From the NCBI RefSeq assembly GCF_000224145.3, contig NC_020172.2, positions 4,741,961 to 4,805,960 on the forward strand: 64,000 nucleotides of DNA. Reading direction: 5' to 3'. The position numbers and the translations under genes are program-made. Of this stretch, positions 34,293-46,804 are shown piece by piece. Position 1 is the first letter of the stretch. Every line of letters starts with the position of its first letter. Source of the stretch: Ciona intestinalis. Lineage: Eukaryota; Chordata; Ascidiacea; Phlebobranchia; Cionidae. Under the pieces are notes generated by a model that saw only the letters and a program-made list of their open reading frames with translations, did no database searches and was not told the origin of the DNA.

Positions 34293-36542
34293 TTATCTTC
34301 TTGCCAAGATTTGAACATTGGTTTGCACTGACTGTGTCTTTTGGTCCAATGCGATTAAGTTTGTTTGCGTTTGTTGTTCCTGCCTGCTTTCTGCCATCCC
34401 ATGTTTTAACTTGCGTGGGGTGATAAGATAATCTGAGTGGCAACTCACTGGTGTGGTGAAGTCAAGGAAATGTGAATAATCACTTTCAATGTTGATGAAA
34501 TCCCTCTGTGCAAGGTCACGCTTCTTTTCAACTTTCTTCGATTCTTGGGTTAAAACTGCAATCCTGTGGAATATTGTTGGATTTACTTGGCTTTATTTGT
34601 AAATTTGCTGACATAGGTACTTCTCAACCTTTTTGTTGTTTAAATATAATGTGTAAATTAAATTCAATCCTGTTGAACAACATTCTTTTCACACAGATTT
34701 ATTTTAGTGACATACGGACTTCCCAGACTTTTTGCAGCACAATAATATATTAGGTAAAATTTATAGCGAGGCTTTGGTAACTCAATTTTCGAAACTGCAT
34801 TTTACACAGCTGTAGGCGACCCAACCAAATTAAATAGTAAATGTCTGGTTACAAAAAACTTAATTTCCAAAAGATCTCAATCCAAACCCACCTTTCATGC
34901 AATCTTTCAATTTCATGTTTGTGAATAATTTTGCTTCGATTCAGTTGCTCCTTCCCAACCAACCAACATTCCTCTCGAACTTTTTCAACCTCTTCTTCAA
35001 TCTTTTGATCGAACTTTCCTCGAGCAACCGACAAAGCTCTCGCGATGGCAGTTTCTCGCTCAAGAGCAGATTCTGCTCTCAGGACTCGTTTCTGCTCCTT
35101 TAGAGCTTCCACTACTGTTTCTTTCTTTATCCTTGGAAGAAATGAGAAATATAAAAGTGATCACCACTTTTTTATTCTAACATGGGAAAAGATAAGTTAA
35201 ATACTCTTTCTTTGTTTATCTTTGGAGGAAATGAATGTTACTAGTTTAGATATACAACAAATAGATATGCATGTTATGAGATAATAACGCTGACAAATCA
35301 TAAAGTGTTTTTCATTACATTGAACAATATATTAGTGTTCCTTAAAAAACATATCTTAATAAACAACTAGGAAACTTAAATTACGACCAAAAAGCATATG
35401 AGGATAACATCCAATTTTCTATTTAATCACCTTTCAGCTTTTTCCCATTGTTCCTTTAACGCCAATTCTTTTTCCTTTTTCATCTTTACCACAAGCTGTT
35501 TGGTTCTTTCTTTTTCAAGACAGTCTCGTCCAAATATGATCCTTTTCTTTATTTCCTCGTAATAATTTTTTTGCTTTTCAAGCGCGGTTTCTTTTTCAAC
35601 GTTTGCTTTGTCTAACGCTGCTGCTAATACCTAAGAATTTAAAGATTTAGAAAAACCTAAGTTACAGATTATATGACAATAGTGTGTCTAAATTAAAGTA
35701 GACTTTTTGCATCATTAGAACAAGGTAAATGGCCAACTCTGGTCTAAATCTTAAAGGGTCTAAATCCCTGTCTTGCTGTGGCACCTTATTTATATAGAGA
35801 ATATATAAACACACTTTATTAGCACTGGTGTATCCACTATGTCCTATGACATAGCGAATATTGCAGACATTCACTAATTAATGGGGTCACAAGTGAAATA
35901 AAAGAGGCATACCTACCTTTTCAGCTTGTAGTTTTGCTTCACGTTTAGTTTCTTCTACTGCTCTTTCAACAGCTTCATGTTTTTCTTGTTCATACATTTT
36001 AACTTTATTCTTGTAAACATTGTTTCCAAAGTCTGCAAACAAATGTGGTAAAAAATGTCTGGTTTTAATAATAGTTGCAGTGTTGGTAATTTGTAAGTTG
36101 GCGCGAGGTGTATGAAACAGAACACCTGTGTTATAATGAATGTCTTTTTTTGCCCAGACGAGAATAACTAAGTTACATTCATTCATTCAGTGGTGCATTA
36201 TTTTTTCTGTGATTTTAAACTTATTTTAGAATTATTTCGTAATAAAAGTATGAGACGATTGGTTGTGAAAACAAAACATGATAAACTGTTTGACAGCCAA
36301 TTTATTAGTATGATACAGGAGGGGGAGAACAAATTATTATATTTACTTTCAATGTCTTGGTGGGTAACTTTCTGCGTCGTCAGTGATGTTTTTGTCAGCA
36401 TTTTTTCAAGATATGTAACTGCTGCAGTGTGTGGTCTCTCCACGTACCTGTACTTGGTGAAAAGTTGAGTTTTATTTGGCGGCAAAGGGTATGTGAAAAC
36501 TTGAGTGTCTGTCCAACCATGTTTAGTGTTTCTACGCGCCAT
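34293..36542 (-). CDS. Coiled-coil protein, probable C6orf163 homologue
   Basis: Five exons on the minus strand (36542-36347, 36032-35917, 35630-35431, 35131-34892, 34563-34293) sum to 1023 nt, giving 340 residues; human C6orf163 is about 330. All phases match, and extending exon 1 to the donor at 36346-36341 is required for frame. The N-terminus (MARRNTKHGW) leads to THQDIENFGNNVY, resembling the THKDILDIG segment I recall from vertebrate C6orf163. It is followed by a long charged helix rich in E/K/R (VERAVEETKREAKLQAEK, ALERETAIARALSVARGKFD), predicted coiled coil. The tail contains RDFINIESDYSHFLDF. No catalytic motif or membrane segment is seen. The molecular function is unknown. An X-box lies 167 bases upstream of the ATG, suggesting RFX control. 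The exon model is fairly sure; the orthologue name is moderately sure. Confidence 0.78.
36080..36186. mobile_element. Short dispersed element (GAGGTGTATGAAACAGAACACC type)
   Basis: It contains GCGAGGTGTATGAAACAGAA, CACCTGTGTTATAA and TAAGTTACATTCATTCATT. The same order of blocks recurs near 20740-20815, 26120-26225, 37570-37690, 48715-48815, 49930-50050, 52080-52180 (inverted), 53160-53345 (two copies) and 55300-55385. There is no coding capacity; it is a MITE- or SINE-like family. Confidence 0.7.
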
Positions 36543-37223
36543 GTCACCCTTTTTTAATCTAGAAAAGAGCAAATACGGTAAAATATTAGTAGATATATTG
36601 CCACATTGTTTAAATAAAACAAACATATAGTTAGAAAGTAGTTTTTGGCGTTAGAAATTGGATTACAACAGATACAAAATAATTTCGTGTTTTTGTTTAC
36701 GTTTCTTCGTTACCTATGGCAACGCAGCCATAGACATTGTTATATAAGATGTTTGTGTTGTTTATAAACTCAATTGTCAAAATAAGTTTAATATCTTTTT
36801 GATGAGGAACAAAACAATAACATTAAAACTTTAATTATTACTGAATATTTTTGAAATAAAACTTTTTTAATGGTAATCACACTTTAAATTTGCATATATA
36901 GTGTTTTTATAGTGGTTTGGAAATTCCCATGTGACGCTTTGTAAATACTACTGAAAACAGAAACTTGTTCCGTGTTTTTGAAGTTTCCAACTTTATTGTT
37001 GTCATACTGCGAAACTACGATCGAATACATTTCTGTTTCTTTTTAAACCAGAAGAGTTATAATTAGTTTTGTAACAAAGCAGTGTACAGGATAATAACGC
37101 TACGTTTCTGCTTTAGCGTAATACCTATTTTTAGTTACTTTTTTAACAATTACTTTCATTGCTCACAGAGTTATTTAATTGCTTTATTAATCGTTTAAAA
37201 TATTATATTGAGAAAAATTCGAG
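36543..37223. promoter_or_regulatory. Head-to-head intergenic region (C6orf163-like / NEMO-like)
   Basis: This 681-base spacer lies between divergent start codons and likely contains both promoters. An acceptor-like TTTTCTAG (minus strand) lies just upstream of the ATG at 36542, which could be a 5'-UTR or trans-splice acceptor. Apart from the X-box no motif stands out. Confidence 0.5.
36709..36723 (-). promoter_or_regulatory. X-box (RFX binding site)
   Basis: GTTACCTATGGCAAC fits the RFX X-box consensus GTNRCC(0-3 nt)RGYAAC at every defined position, with a 3-base spacer. It lies 167 bases upstream of the C6orf163-like start codon. RFX factors control ciliary genes in metazoans; the site is nearly palindromic, so strand is assigned by proximity. 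Confidence 0.7.
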
Positions 37224-40200
37224 ATGTCTACTCAGAGTTTATCGTCATACGACCCAGACGTGAGTTTTGTTTAACTTTTTATGGGATTTCTTAAGTTAAT
37301 GTAAAACTAAAAATAATAGAGGTAACCTGTTAGTTAGTGCTTAGATGTGTGTTTATGTTTGGTGCTAGTGAAGACTGAAGAATCCCCCCCTACGTTTAAC
37401 TACTGTCCCTGAATATGAATACCAACCTCTAACACTTCCCACCAGCCCAATCTGTAATGTACCGGAGGATTCTTCACTAGTGCCGCTTAATCTGTAACGA
37501 CACAAAAGGCTCTTTACTATATTACGTGTTACAACGATTTTCGATGCCCCAAGAATTATTGAGTTATATTCATGATAACTTCTAAGCGGGCACAAGGTAT
37601 ATAAACCAAAACACCCGTATTTAAAGGACTTTTATTTTTTCCGTCACGCTAGGTGTTACGCCGAGTTTACCTCAATAAGTTACATATCGACTGTCATTAC
37701 CTTGCCACGTAGAGATTACTAATTAACATTCGATCATTACTTGCAGCAACTAACAAGTGGAACGTACATGGGGTTGCCTCTACCATCCACTATGTTAAAC
37801 TCGATGCTTAGTCAACTACTGGATAACCTTATAACTGGGAACCAGGACCTAAAACAAACTATCAAGTAAGTGCATGTTTTTTGTTACACTGTAAAGAAAA
37901 TATAGATTTTTTAAAGTTTTAAGTGGTACCCTAGTTTAATAATTGGATTTCGAAGTAAAAGTGTCGCTACTGTCACATATTAGAATTTGTATTTTCTTGA
38001 GTCACAGTTATAATTGATTATCGGGCAAATGCACTACATATATATTTTGGCTCAGTTTGTTTGTATAGACACTCAACAGCAAGGTAAACCTTTGGTGCTA
38101 AAGTGTATGATGTTACCCTGTTTCAAAAGTTTTACTTCTAATGTTCTGTAAATATTGTTTGTTTTATACGTGTCTGTAGGTTCTGTTAATATGCAAATAA
38201 GATGGTGAATTTAGCTTTAAATTTGATGTTTGCTTAGTACATATATGTATAGTTTTATAATAAAGTCCTATCCATACTTTTGTTATTACATTTGTAAATG
38301 TTTTTAATATGTAAATTAAAATAAAACAGAAAAGAAATTGTGAATTTAGCCCCTTTTTGTATAATATAAACATAAATAACCTAAATTTATGTGAATAAGG
38401 TCAAATCTTATATATTGTATTTCTTACATACTTTTTAGTAGTGTATTATACTATGCAAATCAATTTTTATATATTTCCAATCAACCAGTTTTATGCATAT
38501 ATATATTTATTTAAATACTGGCCCATTTTTTAAAACCATAGTTTTATGTTATATTTTTTACTTTACAAATCTTTTCCAAATAATTCCCAGGGTCAACAAT
38601 GAAGAATTGTATTCGAAATGTGAGTCATTGTTAAAATGGAAGAAAGACGTTGATGATAAAGTGAAGAAACTGTTCGATACCTGTGACGTAAGTTGTTTGG
38701 TTTACATCATTATAAAATTAAACTATGTTTTTATAGCTGTAGGTGCGAGTAGGTGTGTTGTTTAGATGATGTTTGAATCATATATATATAGTTTAGTTTT
38801 GACGTAAACACCTGTTGTGTGGTTGAACTTATAGGTTACAGATTTGAATATTTACTTGCAGTTATATGTCCAAGATCAAATTTAGTGGTGATAGTATATC
38901 TAGATTGTAGGCTGGTAGCACCCCGGGTGTTGGGGTAATAGACCCACATCCCAGGTCTTAGGTGTGCCTCACTAAAGACCTCACCCTTAAAGAATAGAAT
39001 CTCTATTATTGAGTGTCTATAAACTGCCTCAGTGGGGTCTAGATGGTAGCACCCCGGGTGTTGGGGTAATAGACCCACATTCCAGGTCTCAGGTGTGCCT
39101 CACTAAAGACCTCACCCTTAAAGAATAGAATCTCTATTATTGAGTGTCTATAAACTGCCTCACCGGGGTATAGATGGTAGCACCCTGGGTGTTGGGGTAA
39201 TAGACCCACATTCCAGGTCTCAGGTGTGTCATACTAAAGACCTCACCCTTAAAGAAAAGAATCTCTATTATTGAGTGTTTATAAACTGTAAGTACTTACT
39301 TAACTATGTATAACAGAGAGCTCGAGTTAAAGTGCAAAGCATGAAGGAACAGAACGCATTACTGCTTGGTGAAAACACACGACTAAAAATACAATTAGAA
39401 CAACCAACTAATAAACCAGCAGAAAATGGGTAAGTTTGTAACAATAACACACATATAAGACCACTGCTGGTGTTGCTTGTAACCAATTATTTTGACTTAT
39501 TTCATAGAAATGGCATCAAAATAGCCGTGCATTGTAAAAAGTTTGGCCGTCTTCACAGAACTAATTGTTTTTTACTGTATCGTAATGGTTCTAACTAATA
39601 TGTTGAGGTTCACGACTCATGAGATACTTGGATTTTTTTGGTGTGTCTGTTTGCAGCACATCAACACTTTTCAAATTTTGTTTTTAATTGTTCCCTAACA
39701 CCTTATTACATCACAGTGAGGTTGATGATGTCACAGAGGAACAAATGGTTGGAAATAGAATGGAAGAAACGCAAAGAAGATACATGCAAGTAGTCGGCAG
39801 TATTGAGAATCAATTAAAGGTAAAAATCATTCTTCTTTTGTAAAAAAGTCCCCTAGAAACAGCATACCGGCGTTTCAACATCCTATAGTTTAGCTGTACT
39901 AATTATATGGACACCTAAGGACACGGTAAAGCTGTTTTAGGCTGAAAACTGGGATGCTAAAAGAAAAACATGAAATGTTACACCTTTGTTTTAAAAGTTT
40001 TGGTTGTTGTACCACCTCATGCACCCCAGAAATATACTTGTTTAGTAACAAAGTTCCTGTTATAGCATACCAACATTTCAAGGTTCTATAGTTTAGCAGC
40101 CAAGTAAACTTTAGCTGTGCTGGGTTATATGGTCATAATTGAATCACTATCCCGAACACCCTTAAGGTTACATCAATACCATGCTAATCAATATGTTATC

Positions 40201-43200
40201 AGATTCAATTATCTTATTGGTTTACTGACATTGGTATTTTGATACCTTTTAATGCTTTGTCATAGGAGGTAATGGCAGAACGAGACACACTGAAACAAAG
40301 TTGTTTAAAACTTCGTAACGACAACCAGACGTTGCAAAGCACGATACAAAGTGATCGGATACAACTCGAGCAACTACATCAAATGCATGAGGATAAACAG
40401 TTGCTAGTGAACAGGTAGATACATATTTTGCGCTGTTGACTGTCATTTACCCTGATGAAGACGACCTTTATTGAATGTCCAATTGTCTTATGCGGATAAA
40501 TGCCAAAAGATCTAGAAACAATGTAATATTCCTGGGTTTTAGAAATATATATAAATACTTTATTTAAAACAACATTTCAACTGCCATTGCCTGACTTATT
40601 CATGTGAATTACCATCTTCATTATATTGTGAAGTTAATTTGTATAATGAGACACTCTGCCACTTATTTTACATTCTGCAACATTTGTTTATTAGGATAAA
40701 ACTAGCGTTTTCCTCTTTATAATTAAGTGTCAAAGTGTAAAGTTATAAGTGGCATTTACCTTATAGTATTAATACTATAATAAAACAAACAAATTATAAC
40801 CCTATACAAAATTCCCTCTTTTTTAGAATTAATGGTTTAGAAAATGACATCGAACTGTATAAACGAAGACATGCAGATTCTGAGAAAACAGAGAAAGTAA
40901 GTTTGAAAACATTAATCGTGGGATTCAAATATATTTTCATAATATTTTCTTATGTTAATTTATTAATTTGTTTTATGTTTATTACTCATTAACAATGCTG
41001 CATGAGGGTTATTATATATATTGTGCACTGCAAGTATAGGTTTATATTGTTAATTTCACATATAAAATGGTATAAAAAATTTATTACAAATCTTTATTTT
41101 TTTTTTAAAGTCCATTTATTTATTTAATATGTAAGTTGTAATTTAGACTCTATATTCTTCAGGAGTTAAAACGACAATTCCATTCTCTCGTTGAAGAAAA
41201 TAAAGTCTTTCAAAAACAAGGGTTGGATTTAAAACTTCAAAATGATGCTGCGAGAAAAGAGTAAGCTATGTTACACTGTAAATGATGTGCGAACACAGGG
41301 TGGCAAGGTGGGCAGGCAGATTTGGAATTCTGTGCACTGTGTTTGGCTTGAACCAGTGGCGAGGCAAGATTGGATTTTAGGGGTGCCCCCTTTTTTTAAA
41401 AAAAAGTTTAAACTTAAAGGTATATTTAGTACAGTGTTATTTACCATCTATTCCAACTTTTTAGTATTGACAAACTAAAAGCCCGAAAATTGCACCAACA
41501 TGTATTTTATGTTTGAAACTCAATGTTTATTGTTTTTCACAGAATAAATGACCTAGGAATAATAATCAGTCATAAAAACGATCAAGTACAACAAGTTGAA
41601 AAGGAAAAACAAAATCTTCAGGTATTTTTCATAATATAAAATTAATAACATATAGATAATTTTGTTGGAATTATAATTTAGTATTTATTTCTGATTTAAC
41701 AGAGCTTCAGTAAACAATTTTTCAAAAAAAAGATTAACAAAACCTTAGAATTTGATATTTAAAGACAGCCAATATTCATAATTTCATACTTTAACTTAAA
41801 TTTGTTTTTATTTTGTGCTTTTACATTTTAGCGCATGCATTATTAAAAACTATATATATATAACTTTATATTTAAAACAAATACACCATTGCTGCCTAAC
41901 ATAATATACCTCATTTTCTAAATTAACTCTTACGGAATTTATTTTAACGCCTTATACAGATCACTTCATTGGGGTAAATGTCATTATACACAAGTATTTT
42001 GATATTTATAAGTTTGTTATTCATTTTCTAGGAAGCAAAAGACAAAATCATTTCTAAGCAAAAAAATGAAGTTCAAGAAAAATGTCGTGCAATTGATGAT
42101 TTGTTCGTAGAGTACAATAATGTGCGGGAACAGAAAGATCGACTTACCGCAGAACACGCTTTGGTAAGAAAGGATGTTATTTTAATGGTGTATCATTGTA
42201 CCTTATGCTTATTGTTACTGTAAAGTTATGACACGGGCATTTTTTTGTTTATGACATGGGTGTCTTTTTATACACCAGACACACATGGTGTATTCATACG
42301 CCTTATGCTCACTGTCGAGTTAAAACACGCGAGTTTTCTTATACACCAGACACACATGGTGTAATCATACACCTCATGCTCACTGTCTAGTTATAACATC
42401 GGTGTTTTCTTATACATCAAACACATATGGTGTATTCATGCACCTCATGCTCACTGTCAAGTTATAACATGGGTGTCTTCTTATACACCAGACAAACATG
42501 GTGTATTATACACCTTATGCTCACCGTCAATTTTTAACGCCTGTATCTTTATGCACCTCATATTTTTGCTTAGTTCTAACACACATCCTTATATTACAGT
42601 GGAAAAGTCAACGTTCCGAATATGATAATGTTTACGCTCAACTTATCTGTGCAGAGGAATCTTTGCAGAAGAAAGATCGAGAAATCAAAGAACTCGGTGA
42701 ACAGGTTGGTTTTATAGCTTTAATCTCAGGTGCTTGGGCTCCAGATTAAAAAGCTTATTTGCGGGTGGAGGAACATTTATTACAATATTTGTTGCTTTAA
42801 TTTTTGTCTTAAAATTTTTTTCTCAAGTTTACCTTAATGTTTGCGCTAATTTTGAAGGTTTAATCCAGCAGTATTGATTACAAAGGTCATTTCTTTCAAT
42901 GTGGCTGGGGCTTGGGTAGTCACCTAATTCACTAATTGCTATTGTTCCAACCGAGTGGTCACTAATGGGTTCCAGGTCACATAACAACGCACATTGTAGA
43001 ACCTCCCAGCATATTCTATTTCAGTATTTGACATAATAACAATTTGTTTGTGTATTTCAGGTTAAAAAAGAAGGAAAAGAAACTTTGATGAAAATGAAAA
43101 AGTTGGAAGAAAATGTCTCGTTTTTCAAAGCACAGGTTCCAACATTCGTTGCAATAAATTGTGTTATAAAGTTTTTTGCCAGAAGATGGATTATATATAG

Positions 43201-44043
43201 TAGGGTGGGGGGGAAAACGAGACACCTTTAGCAAATAATATCCAAATATCCTAATTGTGTTTTAAACAATTAACAACAGTCTATGTGAATCTCAAAGGAG
43301 AGGGTTTTATAATTCTTTGAATGTTTTTCGTTTACAATCAAATGGCACGAGAAACAAACAAATAAAAGAGTCAGTTTATTCTTATACACCGAACACATCT
43401 GAAGTAGATGATTAATAGTGCGATGTACTTTATATATTTGCTGACATTGTAATATTAAGGCGGATGTATTTCGGCAAGATTTTCTCATTGAAAGGGAGGA
43501 TAGGGGGAAACTGCACGACACAAATCTGCAGCTACAAGCTTCGTTATACGAGGTAAGGGTTATAATTGAATATGTTCGATAAGGTAGCGTCTATTTTAAC
43601 AGATTAGTGTATGGCGTGTAACACTATTTAATTAAATATTGTGCAATTTACATGTGGCATTGGATGGTAGTAACTCCTTTTTCACCTACTGATTTAGTAG
43701 AACCAAATCTGACAATATATAGTAGGGTGGGGGTCATATATAGTACTTTATGTTTCGAATGGCGAAATACTGGATACACTCTGTCTACATTTTTTTCATA
43801 CCAGATAAGCCATTAAAAGATTATTCACATTATGCCTGGTCCCAAAAGTGACAGAATATTTAATTAATCACCACATCGAACTATAAAACTGATATGAAAA
43901 AATATAGTGGATTTCGATGTTTTTATTATGTATGGTAGCAGAACTAACAGAATACTTGCATTTATTTGACACAGAAAGAACGAATTGTAGATCAGTTGAA
44001 GAATCAGCTTGAACAGTACAGATATGATGCAATGAGAAGATAA
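37224..44043 (+). CDS. IKBKG: NEMO/optineurin-family coiled-coil protein with UBAN motif, no zinc finger
   Basis: NEMO is the regulatory subunit of the IKK complex in NF-kB signalling; optineurin is its relative. Exons: 37224-37259, 37747-37865, 38591-38687, 39317-39429, 39717-39819, 40266-40414, 40827-40896, 41163-41260, 41543-41621, 42032-42163, 42600-42704, 43061-43135, 43460-43552, 43975-44043. They total 1338 nt (445 residues). The N-terminal LLDNLITGNQDLKQTIK and NNEELYSKCESLLKW match the NEMO kinase-binding helix pattern (NQELRDAIRQ, RCEELL). The middle is nearly all coiled coil. Near the C-terminus AQLICAEESLQKKDREIKEL and FKAQADVFRQDFLIERE align with NEMO (LKAQADIYKADFQAERQ), the ubiquitin-binding UBAN core; D-F-x-x-E-R-x-x-R is kept, but the glutamate after the second arginine is glycine. 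The frame ends 22 codons after the UBAN exon, without the proline-rich region and zinc finger of NEMO. The donor after exon 43061-43135 (GTTCCA) is weak. Whether it is closer to IKBKG or OPTN cannot be settled by eye. Confidence 0.82.
38905..39290 (-). repeat. ~131-base tandem array, inverted relative to the array at 21398
   Basis: Three units contain GGTAGCACCCCGGGTGTTGG, GACCTCACCCTTAAAGAA and TATTATTGAGTGTCTATAAA at about 131-base spacing. They lie directly upstream of exon 39317-39429 of the NEMO-like gene. Confidence 0.9.
42205..42570 (-). repeat. ~70-base tandem array, inverted relative to the array at 29205
   Basis: About five units contain TATACACCAGACACACATGG, ATGCTCACTGTC and GTTATAACA at 70-base spacing, within the intron before exon 42600-42704. 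Confidence 0.9.
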
Positions 44044-44958
44044 TAATAGTGGTGATGGTGGTGGAAGCTATGGGATGGGTGGTATACCATTTCTATGTTT
44101 GTTGGTATACTATTTCTATAAACTGCCCAACATTTTTAACATTATTTTAAGGAAAGCTTATTTTTTGTGTTATGTTAATGTACTATTTCTATGTTTCATT
44201 GGTATACTATTTCTATGAACTGCAGATAATTTTTAACAATATTTTGCAGAAGCCTATTTTGGCAGATTTCTATGTTATTATACTATTTCTATGAAAAAGA
44301 TAAATTTGAAAAACATTGTATAATGTTGGGTTCGCAAGAGAGACTTTTAAACCTATTGTTATGCAAGCTAGTTGAATATTAATTTAAAGCTGCATAATTA
44401 GTACAACTGTATTTTAAATAACTTTTAAAATTTAAAAATGCTACTTCATAAAAATTAGCAAGTCTTCGCCTTTTAAAAACTGCAGTGTCAGTAATTTTGT
44501 TTTTCTTCAATTTTTCTTATTAAAAGTATGCTTGTGTAAGTGGTTAAATACTAAGTTGGCAACATTGAAAGATTTTGAGTGTAATTATTGCGAGAGAATA
44601 GTTGAAGAAACGCTGCATAAAAGTAGCTGGAAACACTGGCAACATTTGCAGTAATGCCAGGTTGAATTCAAGTGCTTATACACAAGATGCAAGGTGTAAT
44701 GATTTCGTTACTATAGTTCTGTTGGGTAAGATGGGTACCGTTAGGTCCTTAATTTCTTAATCATGTTTTTAACAATTAACAATGCTCTTTTAGAGTTTTG
44801 CAATAATGTTATAATCATGTAAATATTCTTTGTTTAATATCGAAAGAGAGTAAAACCTGGACCGTCTTACCCCTACCCTACTATACAGACAATTGCAATA
44901 GTGCTTCTCTATAAAGTCAAAAAGGTTTGGAAACCCGAAATTTTTATCTTAAATTAAA
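44044..44958. other. Convergent spacer between NEMO-like gene and PAFAH2-like gene 1
   Basis: It holds the 3' UTRs of two convergent genes and an AGTAGGGTGGGG-type dispersed element in minus orientation at about 44700-44886. The stretch was inspected for a NEMO-type zinc finger exon (paired CxxC) and none was seen. Confidence 0.5.
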
Positions 44959-46227
44959 CTAGAAGGGGTATATAGGCCTATTGCAGGAAAAAAAAACTTC
45001 ATAATTTGTTTTCTTCAATTCCCTCAACGCTTCTTTTGATTCCTCAATCTTGCTCTCATCCAGTTTAAGATTTGATCCTCTGATAATGCCATCCTCATTT
45101 TCTTGGATCAAACTCTCCAAGTCTCTTCCGAACTCAAGTCCGAGATGTTTTCCGATAAAAGCGCGGACTATTTCGTTGTTCAGTTTCGCGACTCCTACAG
45201 GATCTGCCGTTCCTGAGATTCCAATTGACTTTGAGAAGAAGTGGGATCGTAATAACAAAGGAAAGTCACACTGTGAGTGGTGGGAAGTTCCGACAAGGGT
45301 TATTATTTCTCTTTGAGCTTCTATATTGAAGGTGTTTGAATCTAATTTCCGCATTTTTGCAACATTCGACGGCCATTGGAAAGTTTCACTGTTGATGAAC
45401 AGAAATGGGACAGGGTTAATGGTCGCGTACATTGTTTTATCAAGAGGATACATCCAAGAGTCTAACCCAATTCCGACTTTAAATCGTTCATCCATTGATA
45501 ATGCAGCAACTGCCGTACCCCCTCCAAAAGAATGTCCCAAAACTGCACATTTTTCGAGGTCGAGGGCATTTTTGAATTGATGTAGATTCTCATTTCCTTC
45601 AACAGTTTCCAAATTACCTTCGTTCAAAAGTTGCAGAATGTCAAGAGTTTTACAGCATTCTGCCGCTCGATGGCGCACTTGTTTGTTCCGACACTCATGC
45701 TCTGCAGGTTCCCCTCCACTAACTTTGTGAAATGGGAGCCATTTTTTCTCAACAACTTTTTCAGAATCCCCACTTTCCAGGTTTACTTTCTCTTCTAAAT
45801 AATAAGTTGCAGAAGCCGATTTATCTGAATGCTCAATGGAAGCAACCAGTGTTCCATACGAGGCAAGATCAGTGCATACATTACTATATGTTGTGCGTAT
45901 ACCACCTAGGCCATGGGAAAACAAAACTACCGGCAGTTTTTGGACACTTTTTGGCATCTGAAGATCGCCGTTCCAACTTACAGGTATCCTTGTACTTGAG
46001 AAAAACCAACGGAACAACCACGAGAATGAAGGTATGTTAACAAAACTTGTGAATCCACTAGCGTACTCCTTGCATGGCAGCCATAGTGGGTTTTCACTAG
46101 AAACTGCCTCTTGTGGTTTGGTTGGGTAATACAAACGAAATAAACAACGGTCTTCCCCACATTTTGTGCTGACGTCGAAACAACCAACGGAATAAGGCCC
46201 CGAGGGCTTGGGTAATACTCTGGTCAT
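44959..46227 (-). CDS. PAFAH2: PAF-acetylhydrolase 2-like lipase, intronless copy 1
   Basis: Members of this family hydrolyse the sn-2 acetyl or oxidised short acyl group of phospholipids such as platelet-activating factor. The single-exon frame has 422 residues from the chosen ATG at 46227 (MTRVLPKPSGPYSVG), matching the N-terminus of copy 2 and of PAFAH2; the frame is open upstream to 46377. The catalytic serine is in GHSFGG; the expected aspartate is in GLDSWMYPL and the histidine in GTSHHSQCDF, in family order. The oxyanion region reads VVLFSHGLGG. There is no signal peptide with this start, so it is intracellular like PAFAH2, not like secreted PLA2G7. The C-terminus (EVFFSCNRPIYPF) is longer than that of copy 2. 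An acceptor-like CACAG lies about 20 bases upstream of the ATG. Lack of introns in an intron-rich genome suggests a retrocopy origin. Confidence 0.9.
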   Translation of the reverse strand: MTRVLPKPSGPYSVGCFDVSTKCGEDRCLFRLYYPTKPQEAVSSENPLWLPCKEYASGFTSFVNIPSFSWLFRWFFSSTRIPVSWNGDLQMPKSVQKLPVVLFSHGLGGIRTTYSNVCTDLASYGTLVASIEHSDKSASATYYLEEKVNLESGDSEKVVEKKWLPFHKVSGGEPAEHECRNKQVRHRAAECCKTLDILQLLNEGNLETVEGNENLHQFKNALDLEKCAVLGHSFGGGTAVAALSMDERFKVGIGLDSWMYPLDKTMYATINPVPFLFINSETFQWPSNVAKMRKLDSNTFNIEAQREIITLVGTSHHSQCDFPLLLRSHFFSKSIGISGTADPVGVAKLNNEIVRAFIGKHLGLEFGRDLESLIQENEDGIIRGSNLKLDESKIEESKEALRELKKTNYEVFFSCNRPIYPF

Positions 46228-46804
46228 TCGAATTTTACACAGCTGTTTAATCTTTACCTCTAACTGTATATAGTTATTATTTATTCCCCAATTGCTGTAT
46301 ACATGAAACAAGTTTGTTAGTAAAAACAACATTGTAGGTAACTCGCAGAGCATAATGTTAGCAGTGCAAAATAACAAAAAAGCATGACATCACAATGAGG
46401 TATGTTGTGTTACATACAACATTATGATGTAATACAGGAGATACACGGTTACATAATTATAAAGGTGTTAGCATTTTGTAAAAGCAAGGTATATTGTTAA
46501 TGCGAGGTAACGTTACAAAATAAAACCTGAAAACACCGGCAATATAAGGTTCATTACATAGGGCAACCAAATGGCATCGTATCTTAATGCATATATTAAA
46601 GAATTTAAAAATATGCTGTGTAAAACATTCTTAGTGCAATAGCTGATTGTGATAATGAAGTTTTAGTGAAGAAGAGAAAAATAGTGCAAGGATTTGTAAA
46701 ACTATATATTCATGCTGAAGAGTGTTCTCGGATGCATCAATGGAGAATTCTTAATTATAATAAAGCTTTTTTTTGCTTCTTGGACGAATGTTTTATTTCT
46801 TTTT
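46228..46804. other. Spacer between tandem PAFAH2-like genes
   Basis: It should hold the promoter of copy 1 and the 3' end of copy 2. AATAAA on the minus strand at 46792-46797 lies just after the copy 2 stop codon. No gene is seen. Confidence 0.5.

Noticed and set aside
34058..34318. 86-codon minus frame after the C6orf163-like stop
   Set aside because: It lies downstream of the real stop codon in a different frame and shows no similarity to anything; probably 3' UTR.
36448..36542. Shorter first exon of the C6orf163-like gene ending at the GTACGT donor (36447-36442)
   Set aside because: Its phase runs into a stop in the next exon; extending to the donor GTAAAT at 36346-36341 keeps frame and restores the THxDI motif.
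46228..46377. Upstream extension of PAFAH2-like copy 1
   Set aside because: The extra codons have no counterpart in copy 2 or in the family, and an acceptor-like site sits just before the ATG at 46227.
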